DNA from: Acinetobacter sp. HY1485
GTDB lineage: Bacteria > Pseudomonadota > Gammaproteobacteria > Pseudomonadales > Moraxellaceae
Assembly: GCF_027568475.1 (NCBI RefSeq)
Contig: NZ_JANKZG010000004.1
Span: 62,001-126,000 of the forward strand
Reading direction: 5' to 3'
Length of the DNA stretch: 64,000 bases
Position numbers and translations under genes: made by a program. Under the pieces are notes generated by a model. That model searched no databases. It was given only the letters and a program-made list of their open reading frames with translations, and was not told the origin of the DNA. How positions within the stretch are numbered: the stretch's first letter is position 1; each line of letters begins with the position of its first letter. This document shows, one piece after another, positions 16,865 through 25,302 of this stretch.

Positions 16865-16940
16865 GGCGTGATAGCTCAGTCGGTAGAGCAACGGATTGAA
16901 AATCCGTGTGTCCCCAGTTCGATCCTGGGTCTCGCCACCA
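16865..16940 (+). tRNA. tRNA-Phe (anticodon GAA), copy 1
   Basis: The 76-base cloverleaf has acceptor GGCGTGA/TCTCGCC, D-loop AGCTCAGTCGGTAGAGC, anticodon loop TTGAAAA with GAA, T-loop TTCGATC and an encoded CCA. The fifth acceptor pair is U-U. The sequence is identical to copy 2 at 17063. Confidence 0.95.
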
Positions 16941-16953
16941 TATTTGTGTTTTC

Positions 16954-16982
16954 AATCCCTGATTCCATCAGGGATTTTTTTT
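16954..16982 (+). terminator. Terminator after tRNA-Phe copy 1
   Basis: Perfect 10-bp arms AATCCCTGAT / ATCAGGGATT with a 3-base loop are followed by a T run. Confidence 0.85.
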
Positions 16983-17024
16983 GCGTAAAAAATATTCATT
17001 TGTTTCAATAATTTAAAAAAGAGA

Positions 17025-17053
17025 TTGACGTATTCATTCAAATAAGGCTTAAT
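17025..17053 (+). promoter_or_regulatory. sigma-70 promoter of the second tRNA-Phe
   Basis: TTGACG (17025-17030) and CTTAAT (17048-17053) are 17 bases apart, matching the architecture and position of the promoter of copy 1. Confidence 0.65.
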
Positions 17054-17062
17054 ACACCCATT

Positions 17063-17138
17063 GGCGTGATAGCTCAGTCGGTAGAGCAACGGATTGAAAA
17101 TCCGTGTGTCCCCAGTTCGATCCTGGGTCTCGCCACCA
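17063..17138 (+). tRNA. tRNA-Phe (anticodon GAA), copy 2
   Basis: The 76 bases are identical to the copy at 16865, including the U-U mismatch at acceptor pair 5 and the encoded CCA. This copy has its own promoter and terminator, so the two are separate transcription units. Confidence 0.95.
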
Positions 17139-17143
17139 TATTC

Positions 17144-17176
17144 AAAAAAATCCTAAGTTTTCTTAGGATTTTTTTT
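17144..17176 (+). terminator. Terminator after tRNA-Phe copy 2
   Basis: Arms aaaaaatcctaag and cttaggatttttt enclose a TTTT loop and a T tract follows. Confidence 0.85.
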
Positions 17177-17307
17177 GCTTTTAAAATAGTTATTTTTTAA
17201 ATGAATACCTTATAATGTCAAATTAACTTTTTATAAAAAATGAATATAACAAAATATATTTTTCACGGACAAGAAAGATTTGTTATAGCGTTTATGAAAG
17301 GGGTGAT

Positions 17308-18816
17308 ATGACTCATTCGTCGCAAATTGATATGACAGATTATATTGTTCAGATCATGCAAAAAGCAGGTATGTTAGCGGCAATTGCTAGTTATCAGTTA
17401 AAACAAGAAGCTAAGGTTAATACAACGTTACTTAAACCTAAAGTGGATCAAAGCTATAGTTTAAATTTCTTCTTAAATGGCGAAAGTATTACAGACTTGA
17501 TTGATAATTTGAATGTCAATCCACAAACGTTACCTTACCAAATTTTGGCTCATCATAGCTATGCTTATTTACCAATAGGAAAAGTTAAAGCAATTCGTTT
17601 AGAAATTCGTAACTATGATTTATTCCCCTTTTCACTGGTTTTGGCAATTCCATATGTATTAGATAAGCAACAATTTAAAATATTCTCAGTCGTACGTTAT
17701 TGTCATTCTGTGCTTTCTGAAAAGTATTTTGATTTAGGAATGAACGCATTTTATGAAGCTGCTTTTAGTTTTTCTGATCCTCAATCAAAGCAAAGTTTTT
17801 GGCGACATGTATTTGAAGAAAAGATTTATTATTTTCCCAAGCGTAGCTTAATTAATACGTTATTCAATGAGCCTGAAGCATGTTTCAGTGAAGCAATTCA
17901 TGTTAATAAACCACAACAACGTAGAAATATGATTTATGAAAATCCGTTTCAGGATATTAAAATAAATAAAGAAATCTATAAATTACCCAAGCATTATCGT
18001 TATTATTTACAAGTATCTCCGCCACAATGGGTTAAGCAAGATCCAATTTATCAACAGGTTAAAAATTATCATCGACTGTATAAAGAAGGCGTCGTTGTTT
18101 GGGCAGCACTTATTCAAAGTAATGACCAAATTTTTGAACCAACAGGCGATAATTGTTTAGGTAATATTGTATTTGATCCAAAGGGACAAACTTGTCCAAA
18201 ACAATTAATGCAGATCGCAAAGAAATTACAAAATCATCAACCTAAAGAAAAAGATCAACAAGATTTTCAAGATTATTTAAAGCGAGGAGATCGGCTTGTT
18301 AATTATCCTTGCCCAAAAAGTTTATCATTTTCTGATTTGAAGCTATCGAGTATCTTGATATGGCGTCCACATCTACCCAATGGGATGTTAATGATGTCGT
18401 GCTTTCCTATTATTGTACCATCTACCAGTTATATGAGTGAAGTGATGGTATTGCCTGCATGGTTTTGGTTGCCTTCACTACGGCATAAATGGTTGGCTAT
18501 GGCAAAAGAAAAGTTTGGGTATGACTATGATTTAACGCCTTCAATTTTTAAATCCTTAGAGCGTAGCCATAATATTGTTCCTGGGACACTCCAAACACTT
18601 GAGCCAGCTTTAAATTTAATTTTTGATGATGAAAATCAAAACAATGAAGTATATTCAAAAATTAAAATTAAACAGCCAATTTTAGATGAAAAGCCCCGTA
18701 AAATTGTTCTAAAGCATAAGCGTAGTCAGTCAATTGATTGGACAAAGTGGCTAACACGTTTAGTTGTTTTTAGCGTTATCTTAAAAGTCGTAAGCGAATT
18801 AAAAGTTAATTGGTAA
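17308..18816 (+). CDS. Uncharacterised 502-residue protein
   Basis: I do not recognise this family. The protein is largely polar with a basic C-terminal half. It has an aromatic-rich middle (YLQVSPPQWVKQDPIYQ), a moderately hydrophobic section with SSILIWRPHLPNGMLMMSCFPIIVPSTS, and a C-terminal hydrophobic helix (about residues 478-496, WLTRLVVFSVILKVV) that may anchor it to the inner membrane. There is no N-terminal signal peptide. An AAAGGGG site precedes ATG 17308, and a TATAAT box at 17211-17216 may be its promoter. Its last 18 bases overlap the convergent envZ end. It is probably a lineage-restricted protein. Confidence 0.7.
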   Translation: MTHSSQIDMTDYIVQIMQKAGMLAAIASYQLKQEAKVNTTLLKPKVDQSYSLNFFLNGESITDLIDNLNVNPQTLPYQILAHHSYAYLPIGKVKAIRLEIRNYDLFPFSLVLAIPYVLDKQQFKIFSVVRYCHSVLSEKYFDLGMNAFYEAAFSFSDPQSKQSFWRHVFEEKIYYFPKRSLINTLFNEPEACFSEAIHVNKPQQRRNMIYENPFQDIKINKEIYKLPKHYRYYLQVSPPQWVKQDPIYQQVKNYHRLYKEGVVVWAALIQSNDQIFEPTGDNCLGNIVFDPKGQTCPKQLMQIAKKLQNHQPKEKDQQDFQDYLKRGDRLVNYPCPKSLSFSDLKLSSILIWRPHLPNGMLMMSCFPIIVPSTSYMSEVMVLPAWFWLPSLRHKWLAMAKEKFGYDYDLTPSIFKSLERSHNIVPGTLQTLEPALNLIFDDENQNNEVYSKIKIKQPILDEKPRKIVLKHKRSQSIDWTKWLTRLVVFSVILKVVSELKVNW

Positions 18817-20208
18817 AGAAATAATCGCTTCAAAACCGCCTTGTTCACGGTTTTGTAAAATAAGCGTACCTTGGTGAAGGTCTACTATGCGTTTAACAAT
18901 AGCTAAGCCTAACCCACTACCTTGAATAGTACGTGCTGCATTACCACGTACAAAAGGCTGCATAAGGTCTTGAATTTGCTCTTCAGGTACACCTTCGCCA
19001 CAATCTGCTACACTAATTTGAATTTGATCATGAACCACGGTTGTGGTGATTTCAATGGGTTCTGCACCATAGCGTTTGGCATTGTTAATTAAGTTACCAA
19101 TTAAGCGTTTAAGTGATAAAGTACGTGCCATAATAATAGGCAGTTCATGAGCGGTATAACGAATATCTAAAGGCTGAAATTGTACGATGAGTTCTTGCAA
19201 TACGCAGTTTAAATCTGTTTCTGACAGTTCTTCGTCCGAGCCATCACGCATATAAGAAATAAACTGATTAAGAATTGCGTCCATATCATCTACATCATAA
19301 ATTAAACCTTCACGTAAAAATTCATCAGGTAACATTTCGGCAGTCAATCGAATACGGGTAAGAGGAGTACGTAAATCGTGTGAAATGCCTGCAAGCATAA
19401 TTTTACGATCTTTTTCAATTTGCTCAAGCGTATACATCATATGGTTAAAAGCTTGATTAACTTGGCGAATTTCTAAAGGACCATGGTTGGTCGTAAGATA
19501 GGGTGCAGTCCCCGTATCACTGTATGCGTTGGCTGAGTTTTGTAAACGTTTTAACGGGCGGTTAAGTTGACGTACTAATGTTAAAATAATAATGCATGCA
19601 ATAATTGGAATTCCAAATAGCCATCCAAAAATAAGCTCGGGATGGTAGTTTGCGTATGTGGTTAAGGGTTCTTTGAGCCAGTGACCGTGCATATCGGGTG
19701 TTTGTACCCAAATCGTTGGAAGCGGTTTTAGTTTAAAGAAAACAATAACATCATCGCGGTTAACTTTTATTTCTTGTGCAAGACGTTTTTCGATACGATC
19801 TGTGAAAAATCCTGCTAATAATTTATCTTTTACATCAGGATATTGTTTTGGATCAGTAACATATTCTACGCCCAAACGTTCTTTTAACCACGTATCAACG
19901 TCAATTTGTTTTTTATCATACATAATCTGAAAATCAGGATTATGAATGACATCTAGCTCAACAGCCAAATAGCGTGCGTGTTGCTGAATTTCAGGTAAAT
20001 ATAATGTTCGCCAAAAGAACCAAAGGGACATAAATAAGCTAAAAAACACCACAAAACCAACAAGTACAGTTGTACGTACAGCCGTTGTGCGTGGTTTTAT
20101 TTTATCTAAAAAACGTTCTACAGGTGTACGCTTTTTAGCATAGTATCCAGACTCGTCTATAAGTTCCTTTGGATTAATTGGCTCAAGTGACACGTTATTC
20201 TGCACCAT
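18799..20208 (-). CDS. envZ: EnvZ-like osmosensor histidine kinase
   Basis: The 469-residue sensor kinase has TM1 at about residues 45-66, a periplasmic domain of about 125 residues, TM2 at about 193-212, a HAMP linker, and the DHp motif AGISHDLRTPLTRIR with phospho-accepting H277. ATPase N, G1 and G2 boxes (NLINNAKRYG, DCGEGVP, GSGLGLAIV) follow. It partners OmpR. ATG 20208 overlaps the ompR end by 14 bases; TTG 20217 is an alternative. The family role is osmotic and envelope regulation; targets here are unknown. Confidence 0.92.
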   Translation of the reverse strand: MVQNNVSLEPINPKELIDESGYYAKKRTPVERFLDKIKPRTTAVRTTVLVGFVVFFSLFMSLWFFWRTLYLPEIQQHARYLAVELDVIHNPDFQIMYDKKQIDVDTWLKERLGVEYVTDPKQYPDVKDKLLAGFFTDRIEKRLAQEIKVNRDDVIVFFKLKPLPTIWVQTPDMHGHWLKEPLTTYANYHPELIFGWLFGIPIIACIIILTLVRQLNRPLKRLQNSANAYSDTGTAPYLTTNHGPLEIRQVNQAFNHMMYTLEQIEKDRKIMLAGISHDLRTPLTRIRLTAEMLPDEFLREGLIYDVDDMDAILNQFISYMRDGSDEELSETDLNCVLQELIVQFQPLDIRYTAHELPIIMARTLSLKRLIGNLINNAKRYGAEPIEITTTVVHDQIQISVADCGEGVPEEQIQDLMQPFVRGNAARTIQGSGLGLAIVKRIVDLHQGTLILQNREQGGFEAIISLPINF

Positions 20209-20959
20209 CTGGAACAAAAACGTAGCCTACACCCCAAACAGTTTGAATGTAACGAGCGCGGGCAGGGTTATCTTCTACTAAGCGACGTAAGCGAGAGACT
20301 TGAACGTCGATTGAACGCTCCATAGCACCCCATTCACGACCACGTGCCAAGTTCATTAATTTATCACGTGTAAGTGGTTCGCGAGGATGTTGTACCAATG
20401 CTTTAAGTACTGCAAATTCACCTGTTGTAAGTGTCACCACCTGACCTTCGCGTGTCAATGTACGAGTTGACAAATCAAGCGACCAAGGACCAAAGCTTAC
20501 CACTTCCATTTGTTGACTTGGTGCACCCGGAACTTCACGAATTTGACGACGCAAAATAGCACGGATACGAGCAAGTAGCTCATTTGGATTAAATGGTTTT
20601 GGCAAATAGTCATCAGCACCTGCATCTAGACCCGCAATACGGTCAGCATCACTGCCACGGGCAGTTAGCATAATGACAGGGGTATCAATATTAGATTGAC
20701 GTAAACGACGGCAAATGCTTAAACCATCTTCTACAGGTAACATAAAATCTAATACGATGAGTGAAAAAAGCTCGCGTTGTAACAAGCGATCCATTTGTGT
20801 TGCATCATGTGCAGTTTTAACGACAAAGCCTTTATCTTCTAAAAAGCGTTGTAAAAGTGTACGTAAACGAACATCGTCGTCTACCACTAAAATACGTTCA
20901 ACTCGATCACCCTCAGGATGAAGGACATCGTGATTGTCAGCAGGTACCACTAAACTCAT
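20195..20959 (-). CDS. ompR: OmpR-family response regulator
   Basis: The 254-residue regulator has a receiver domain with the acidic pocket VVDDD (near 26-29), phospho-acceptor D71 (LIVLDFMLP), T/K switch residues (MLTARG, PKPF), and a C-terminal winged helix (GEFAVLKALV, SIDVQVSRLRRLVEDNP, YIQTVWGVGYVF). ATG 20959 follows a GGGAG site; upstream in-frame starts lack a comparable one. It has an N-terminal extension of about 20 residues before the receiver fold. It overlaps envZ, giving a standard two-component operon. Confidence 0.95.
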   Translation of the reverse strand: MSLVVPADNHDVLHPEGDRVERILVVDDDVRLRTLLQRFLEDKGFVVKTAHDATQMDRLLQRELFSLIVLDFMLPVEDGLSICRRLRQSNIDTPVIMLTARGSDADRIAGLDAGADDYLPKPFNPNELLARIRAILRRQIREVPGAPSQQMEVVSFGPWSLDLSTRTLTREGQVVTLTTGEFAVLKALVQHPREPLTRDKLMNLARGREWGAMERSIDVQVSRLRRLVEDNPARARYIQTVWGVGYVFVPDGAE

Positions 20960-21098
20960 GAAGTGCTCCCTTTTCATCATTTATATCATTGTCGATAACT
21001 TGAGTATACTGCTTAAAAGCCATAAAAGGCTATGTATTCATTAAGTTATATTACAAATATCTACAGTCTAAATGGGAGCAGGGTATGGTTTTTTCAAG

Positions 21099-21182
21099 TT
21101 AGACCATTTGACCTAATGCGTAGATAACACAACTAATAATGATTGGTGATACTGCCATAACTGTCCATTCTAGTACTTGCAT
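21099..21182 (-). CDS. Predicted 27-residue single-helix membrane peptide
   Basis: An ATG at 21182 reads MQVLEWTVMAVSPIIISCVIY and ends in ALGQMV, one hydrophobic helix with an internal proline. An AGGGGAAACGAC ribosome-binding region lies correctly upstream. Its size and topology resemble small regulatory membrane peptides (AcrZ, KdpF and TisB are examples by character only). A perfect 18-bp hairpin lies 30 bases upstream. There is no homology evidence available to me; the call rests on start, ribosome-binding site and composition. Confidence 0.5.
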   Translation of the reverse strand: MQVLEWTVMAVSPIIISCVIYALGQMV

Positions 21183-21211
21183 GTCGTTTCCCCTAAGTGT
21201 GTTTGAAGGTG

Positions 21212-21255
21212 GAAAACTTTTCTCCTCTTGGATGGCTAAGAGGAGAAAAGTTTTC
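21212..21255. repeat. Perfect 18-bp inverted repeat (long hairpin)
   Basis: Arms at 21212-21229 and 21238-21255 are exact reverse complements around an 8-base loop. On the plus strand a T6 run follows, so it would act as an intrinsic terminator there. On the minus strand it falls in the untranslated leader of the 27-residue ORF. No plus-strand protein gene precedes it. Apart from this hairpin and the downstream terminator I see nothing in 21256-21360. Confidence 0.9.
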
Positions 21256-21364
21256 TTTTTTAATTATTGTTAAAACACATATTAGAGGGTTTAGTTTTTT
21301 TACGCAGTGGACATTTACCTACATGAGGTTAAAAAATAATCAAATTTATTGTAAGTATATAAAA

Positions 21365-21392
21365 AATAAGCATACTTTATTGTATGCTTATT
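21365..21392 (-). terminator. Terminator after the zinc-ribbon membrane gene
   Basis: Arms AATAAGCATAC and GTATGCTTATT (11 bp) around a 6-base loop precede a T-rich stretch on the minus strand. Confidence 0.75.
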
Positions 21393-21400
21393 GGATTTTT

Positions 21401-21739
21401 TTATACTTGCCATTGATGGTTACATTCACGGCATTTCCATACCTTTTGAGATTGCATAAAAGCTTGCATTGAAACTTTAAAGTTAGGTAGGTCACGCCAA
21501 AATAAAAAACCAGCTACAGCTGTAACTACAAATGCAATCACGGTCGCAATTTGTATATTTGTGCCTGCACCGTGTCCAAATAACCACATGGCAATACTGG
21601 TAATCACAAGAAGTAGTAAAATAAAAATAGAAAAAATAAGCAACATTAAACTTTTTGGAATTTCTGGACGGGGTGTGTTTGCACCTTGCGCCACAGGCAT
21701 AATTTTAGCACTTTGGCATTGAGGACAACGGTATTGCAT
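21401..21739 (-). CDS. Zinc-ribbon membrane protein of unknown function
   Basis: The 112-residue protein has CPQC (residues 5-8) at the N-terminus and CREC near the C-terminus, which together look like a split zinc ribbon. Two hydrophobic helices lie between them (about 31-52 and 63-83). The knuckles would lie on the same cytoplasmic side. No family name is recognised. It has a terminator downstream and lies between tRNA-Glu and the small-peptide ORF. Confidence 0.65.
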   Translation of the reverse strand: MQYRCPQCQSAKIMPVAQGANTPRPEIPKSLMLLIFSIFILLLLVITSIAMWLFGHGAGTNIQIATVIAFVVTAVAGFLFWRDLPNFKVSMQAFMQSQKVWKCRECNHQWQV

Positions 21740-21785
21740 GAATACTCCAAGTTTGTTTTGTGCCTATTCTAGATTTATAAGCAAA

Positions 21786-21816
21786 AAAAAGCCACTGAAT
21801 GTGTCAGTGGCTTTTT
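21786..21816 (-). terminator. Terminator of tRNA-Glu
   Basis: GCCACTGA and TCAGTGGC arms with a 5-base loop and flanking A/T tracts lie just after the tRNA 3' end on the minus strand. Confidence 0.85.
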
Positions 21817-21822
21817 AGAATT

Positions 21823-21898
21823 TGGCGTCCCTACGGGGATTCGAACCCCGGTTACCGCCGTGAAAGGGCGATGTCCTAGGCCTCTAGACGATAGGGAC
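21823..21898 (-). tRNA. tRNA-Glu (anticodon TTC)
   Basis: The minus-strand 76-base cloverleaf has acceptor GTCCCTA/TAGGGAC, anticodon loop CTTTCAC with TTC, T-loop TTCGAAT and an encoded CCA after discriminator G. It lies next to gltX, which encodes the enzyme that charges it. Confidence 0.95.
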
Positions 21899-21947
21899 GT
21901 ATCACACTTAATGATTGAGGTAGAGGACCTCTCTCTGTGTGAGCGCT

Positions 21948-21976
21948 ATATTAGTGATATAACGCTAAACCGTCAA
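21948..21976 (-). promoter_or_regulatory. sigma-70 promoter of tRNA-Glu
   Basis: On the minus strand TTGACG (21971-21976) and TAATAT (21948-21953) are 17 bases apart, about 50 bases upstream of the mature tRNA, in the gap after the gltX stop codon. Confidence 0.65.
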
Positions 21977-21985
21977 GCTAAAAAA

Positions 21986-23497
21986 TCAATTAGATGCGTC
22001 AGTTGCATCATTTTTCGGCAATTGAAGGCTTTCATTAAGTTTTTCCCACGCTTTTAACTCTTTTTTACTTGGTGCACCTACAATTTCAAGGGCACGGCGT
22101 AAACGTGCATAGGTCAAATCTGGTCCAATTGTGACCATAGATTGCATCACAGGGGTTGAACTAGTTGAACCTGCAATGGCAATAAAGAACGTTGGCATAA
22201 AATCACGGAGTTTAATATCCATCTGTTTTGCCAGATCCATCAGAATTTGGCTTACCGTATCGTTATTCCATGTAAAGGTTTTTTCTAAACGCCAAATCGC
22301 AAATTGTAGGCTTTGGCGAACTTGTTCTTGGCTTAGTTTTTTATGCTCAAACATTTCAGCTGTAATATTTGGCATATGGTTAAAGTAAAAACCTGCCCAA
22401 TCGACCGCTTCAGACAACAAATTAATTCGTGGTTGAATTGCTGCTGCAATATCTTCAAGTTTTTGTGGGTTATTTTGCCAAGCAAGTAAGCGTTGTAATA
22501 ACTCAGCAGGTGTCAAGTTTTTGATCCATTGACCATTGAGCCAATTGAGTTTTTCAACATCAAATACAGGACCACCCAATGATACACGCTTAACATCAAA
22601 GTGTTCCATCATATCGCTAAGCGTAAAGACTTCACGCTCGTCAGGCATTGACCAACCCATACGTCCTAAATAGTTAAGTAGGGCTTCTGGTAGTACGCCA
22701 ATATCTTTGTAGTAGCTGATTGATGTTGGGTTTTTACGTTTAGAAAGTTTTGATTTGTCTGGGTTACGCAATAACGGCATATGGCACAGTGTTGGCATTT
22801 CCCAACCAAAATACTGGTAAAGTAATTGGTGTTTTGGAGCAGAGGGTAACCATTCTTCACCACGTAAAACATGTGTAATTTCCATTAAATGGTCATCCAC
22901 AACATTTGCAAGGTGGTAGGTCGGTAATCCATCGGTTTTAAGCAGAATTTGCATATCTACTTGTGCCCAAGGAATTTCTACTTCTCCACGTAGTAAGTCA
23001 TTAAATTTACAAATGCCTTCTTCAGGAACTTTCATACGAATAACGTGTGGTTCGCCTGCAGCTAAGCGGCGTTGTACTTCTTCTTCTGAAAGTTTTAAAC
23101 CACGACCATCGTATTTTGGTGTTTCGCCACGTGCTTGTTGTTCTGCACGCATTTGGTCAAGTTCTTCTGCGGTTGCGAAACAATAAAATGCATGACCTTT
23201 TTCAATGAGTTGTTCTGCATATTGCTTATAAATACCCATACGCTCTGATTGACGGTATGGTGCATGTTGACCACCAATGTCAGGTCCTTCAGACCACTCA
23301 ATACCTAACCAACGTAATGAGTCTAAAATAAGTTTTTCAGATTCAGGCGTTGAGCGTTGTTGGTCAGTATCTTCAATACGTAAAATAAACTCGCCACCAT
23401 GTTGTTTGGCAAAGCATAAATTAAATAAAGCGATATAGGCAGTGCCCACATGTGGGAAGCCTGTAGGAGAAGGAGCAATACGTGTACGGACAGTCAT
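21986..23497 (-). CDS. gltX: Glutamyl-tRNA synthetase
   Basis: The 503-residue class I synthetase has the HIGH-type motif [10 protein letters not shown] (residues 9-18), [13 protein letters not shown] typical of GluRS, and the KMSKS-type motif KLSKRK near residue 250. The C-terminal helical anticodon-binding domain is complete. It attaches glutamate to tRNA-Glu. ATG 23497 is chosen; a TTG at 23503 would add two residues. The tRNA-Glu gene lies directly downstream on the same strand but has its own promoter. Confidence 0.96.
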   Translation of the reverse strand: MTVRTRIAPSPTGFPHVGTAYIALFNLCFAKQHGGEFILRIEDTDQQRSTPESEKLILDSLRWLGIEWSEGPDIGGQHAPYRQSERMGIYKQYAEQLIEKGHAFYCFATAEELDQMRAEQQARGETPKYDGRGLKLSEEEVQRRLAAGEPHVIRMKVPEEGICKFNDLLRGEVEIPWAQVDMQILLKTDGLPTYHLANVVDDHLMEITHVLRGEEWLPSAPKHQLLYQYFGWEMPTLCHMPLLRNPDKSKLSKRKNPTSISYYKDIGVLPEALLNYLGRMGWSMPDEREVFTLSDMMEHFDVKRVSLGGPVFDVEKLNWLNGQWIKNLTPAELLQRLLAWQNNPQKLEDIAAAIQPRINLLSEAVDWAGFYFNHMPNITAEMFEHKKLSQEQVRQSLQFAIWRLEKTFTWNNDTVSQILMDLAKQMDIKLRDFMPTFFIAIAGSTSSTPVMQSMVTIGPDLTYARLRRALEIVGAPSKKELKAWEKLNESLQLPKNDATDASN

Positions 23498-23561
23498 AAT
23501 CAATTCTTTTTTGAATATCTATGTCTGTCATTATAACGAGTGTTATTGCTTCGTCTAGCCG

Positions 23562-23819
23562 TTAAGATTCATGCGAAAAAAACAAATTCTGTAAAAAGCG
23601 AGAAAACTGTTCTTGCTGTTGGGCAAAAAAAGTTTGTGTCGGTTTGACATGAATGGTCGTTAACATTTTAATGTCATCAATATCGCTATGTTTTTGGTTG
23701 AGTGCGGCACGTTCAATGAGTGAGTATCGTGCATCTTTTGCTTTTTGATGTTGTTCTATTGTGGCACTGTGTGTAACCACAGTACTTAAGCACAAAGTGA
23801 TAAAGATAAGGTGACGCAT
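23562..23819 (-). CDS. Small secreted protein of unknown function
   Basis: The 85-residue protein begins with a cleavable signal peptide, MRHLIFITLCLSTVVTHSA, probably cleaved after the alanine. The mature part of about 65 residues is polar with Gln-rich helices and no cysteines. A GGGGAA site lies 8 bases before ATG 23819. It is upstream of gltX on the same strand with about 64 bases between, and no function can be assigned. Confidence 0.6.
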   Translation of the reverse strand: MRHLIFITLCLSTVVTHSATIEQHQKAKDARYSLIERAALNQKHSDIDDIKMLTTIHVKPTQTFFAQQQEQFSRFLQNLFFSHES

Positions 23820-24046
23820 CACAAGAGTTCCCCAAATTTTATAGCATGATACTGAAAGTAATTCTCAAATGAAAACCATTTTGTTTTACAAATTGTGTAC
23901 ATATCAAAGATTAAAAAAACGTCAATGCATAAAAAAATAGAACTTACAATGCTAAAATAATATTTCTGTACAAAAAGTTATTTGGAACTTCACCTAAACC
24001 CATAGATAATAGGGAATTCCTTTCTTAATTTCTGATGCTGTTGTTT

Positions 24047-24958
24047 ATGTCACATATTTCTGTATTACTTCACGAAACAATTGAAGGCTTATTAGCTAAC
24101 CGTCATACAGGAATTTATGTTGATGCAACCTTTGGACGTGGTGGGCATTCTCGTCTTTTATTATCTCAATTAGATGACAATAGCCATGTTTATGCGTTTG
24201 ATAAAGACCCACAAGCATTAGCAGTGGCAGCAGAATTAGAACAAGAAGATCCACGTTTTCATATTATTCATGCCAGTTTTGCCGATTTAAAACAAGAACT
24301 TATATCACGCGGTATTGAGAAAGTAGATGGCGTGATGGCAGATTTAGGCGTATCGTCTCCTCAGCTTGACCAAGCAGAGCGTGGCTTTAGTTTTATGCAT
24401 AACGGACCGCTAGATATGCGTATGGATAATTCTAAAGGTCAGACCGCGCGTGAGTGGTTGTTAGAGATTGAAGAAGAAGCACTTGCTAATGTGATTTATC
24501 AATATGGTGAGGAGCGCTATAGTCGCCGTATTGCTAAAGCGATTAAGCTTGCAGGGGATATTGAAACCACAGCACAGTTAGCTGAAATTGTGAAAGTGGC
24601 GCATCCTAAATGGGAAAAACATAAACATCCTGCAACGCGTGCCTTTCAAGCCATTCGTATTGCCATTAATAAAGAGTTGGATGATATTGAAAACTTTTTA
24701 CCCCAAGCCGTGGAAATGTTAAAACCACAAGCACGCTTAGCGGTCATTAGTTTTCATTCGCTGGAAGATCGTTTAATTAAACAGTTTATTCAAAAAGAAT
24801 CGACTTTGCCTGAAGATCACGGTTGGGGCTTACCTCAGCAACAAGTAGATACACGTCGTTTGAAAAAAGTAGCGCGTGTAAAAGCAAGTGATGAAGAAGT
24901 AAAACAAAATCCGCGTTCACGCAGTGCATGGCTTAGAGTAGCTGAAGGTCTAAAATGA
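24047..24958 (+). CDS. rsmH: 16S rRNA (cytosine1402-N4)-methyltransferase RsmH
   Basis: The 303-residue protein begins MSHISVLLHETIEGL and has the AdoMet motif VDATFGRGGHS, then GVMADLGVSSPQLDQAERGFSF and the C-terminal NPRSRSAWLRVAE, all characteristic of RsmH (MraW). It methylates C1402 in the ribosomal P site. It heads the division and cell-wall cluster; mraZ, which precedes it in many bacteria, is absent here. ATG 24047 is preferred; ATG 24035 adds four residues. The stop overlaps the ftsL start (ATGA). Confidence 0.96.
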   Translation: MSHISVLLHETIEGLLANRHTGIYVDATFGRGGHSRLLLSQLDDNSHVYAFDKDPQALAVAAELEQEDPRFHIIHASFADLKQELISRGIEKVDGVMADLGVSSPQLDQAERGFSFMHNGPLDMRMDNSKGQTAREWLLEIEEEALANVIYQYGEERYSRRIAKAIKLAGDIETTAQLAEIVKVAHPKWEKHKHPATRAFQAIRIAINKELDDIENFLPQAVEMLKPQARLAVISFHSLEDRLIKQFIQKESTLPEDHGWGLPQQQVDTRRLKKVARVKASDEEVKQNPRSRSAWLRVAEGLK

Positions 24959-25293
24959 AGAAGCAAGGACTCGTAGATGTTGTTGTACCTGAATACCAAG
25001 GACGTATTCGTAAGGTTGCAACCTACGGTATATTGGTGGCAATTTTATTTGTGAGTGCTTTGATGGTGGTATTTGAGGTATATGAATATCGCCATGATTA
25101 CCGCCAAATGACCACCTATTTAAAAGAACAAGATGATTTAAACGCTGAGTGGGGACGTTTGCTGATTGAACAGCAGACTTTTGGTGCGACATCACAAATT
25201 GGCACGCGTGCAGTTACTCAACTGAGAATGTATTCACCGCCAGCCTCAGATACGGTTGTCATTTCTCTACCTTCACTCGAGCAAAAGAAATAA
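24955..25293 (+). CDS. ftsL: Cell division protein FtsL
   Basis: The 112-residue bitopic protein has a short cytoplasmic N-terminus, one TM helix (about residues 22-42), and a periplasmic coiled coil (DYRQMTTYLKEQDDLNAEWGRLLIEQ, the conserved FtsL/DivIC-type region). It forms the FtsQLB subcomplex activating FtsWI. Its ATG overlaps the rsmH stop by 4 bases and ftsI follows after 9 bases. Confidence 0.92.
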   Translation: MKKQGLVDVVVPEYQGRIRKVATYGILVAILFVSALMVVFEVYEYRHDYRQMTTYLKEQDDLNAEWGRLLIEQQTFGATSQIGTRAVTQLRMYSPPASDTVVISLPSLEQKK

Positions 25294-25302
25294 GGTTACT
25301 CG

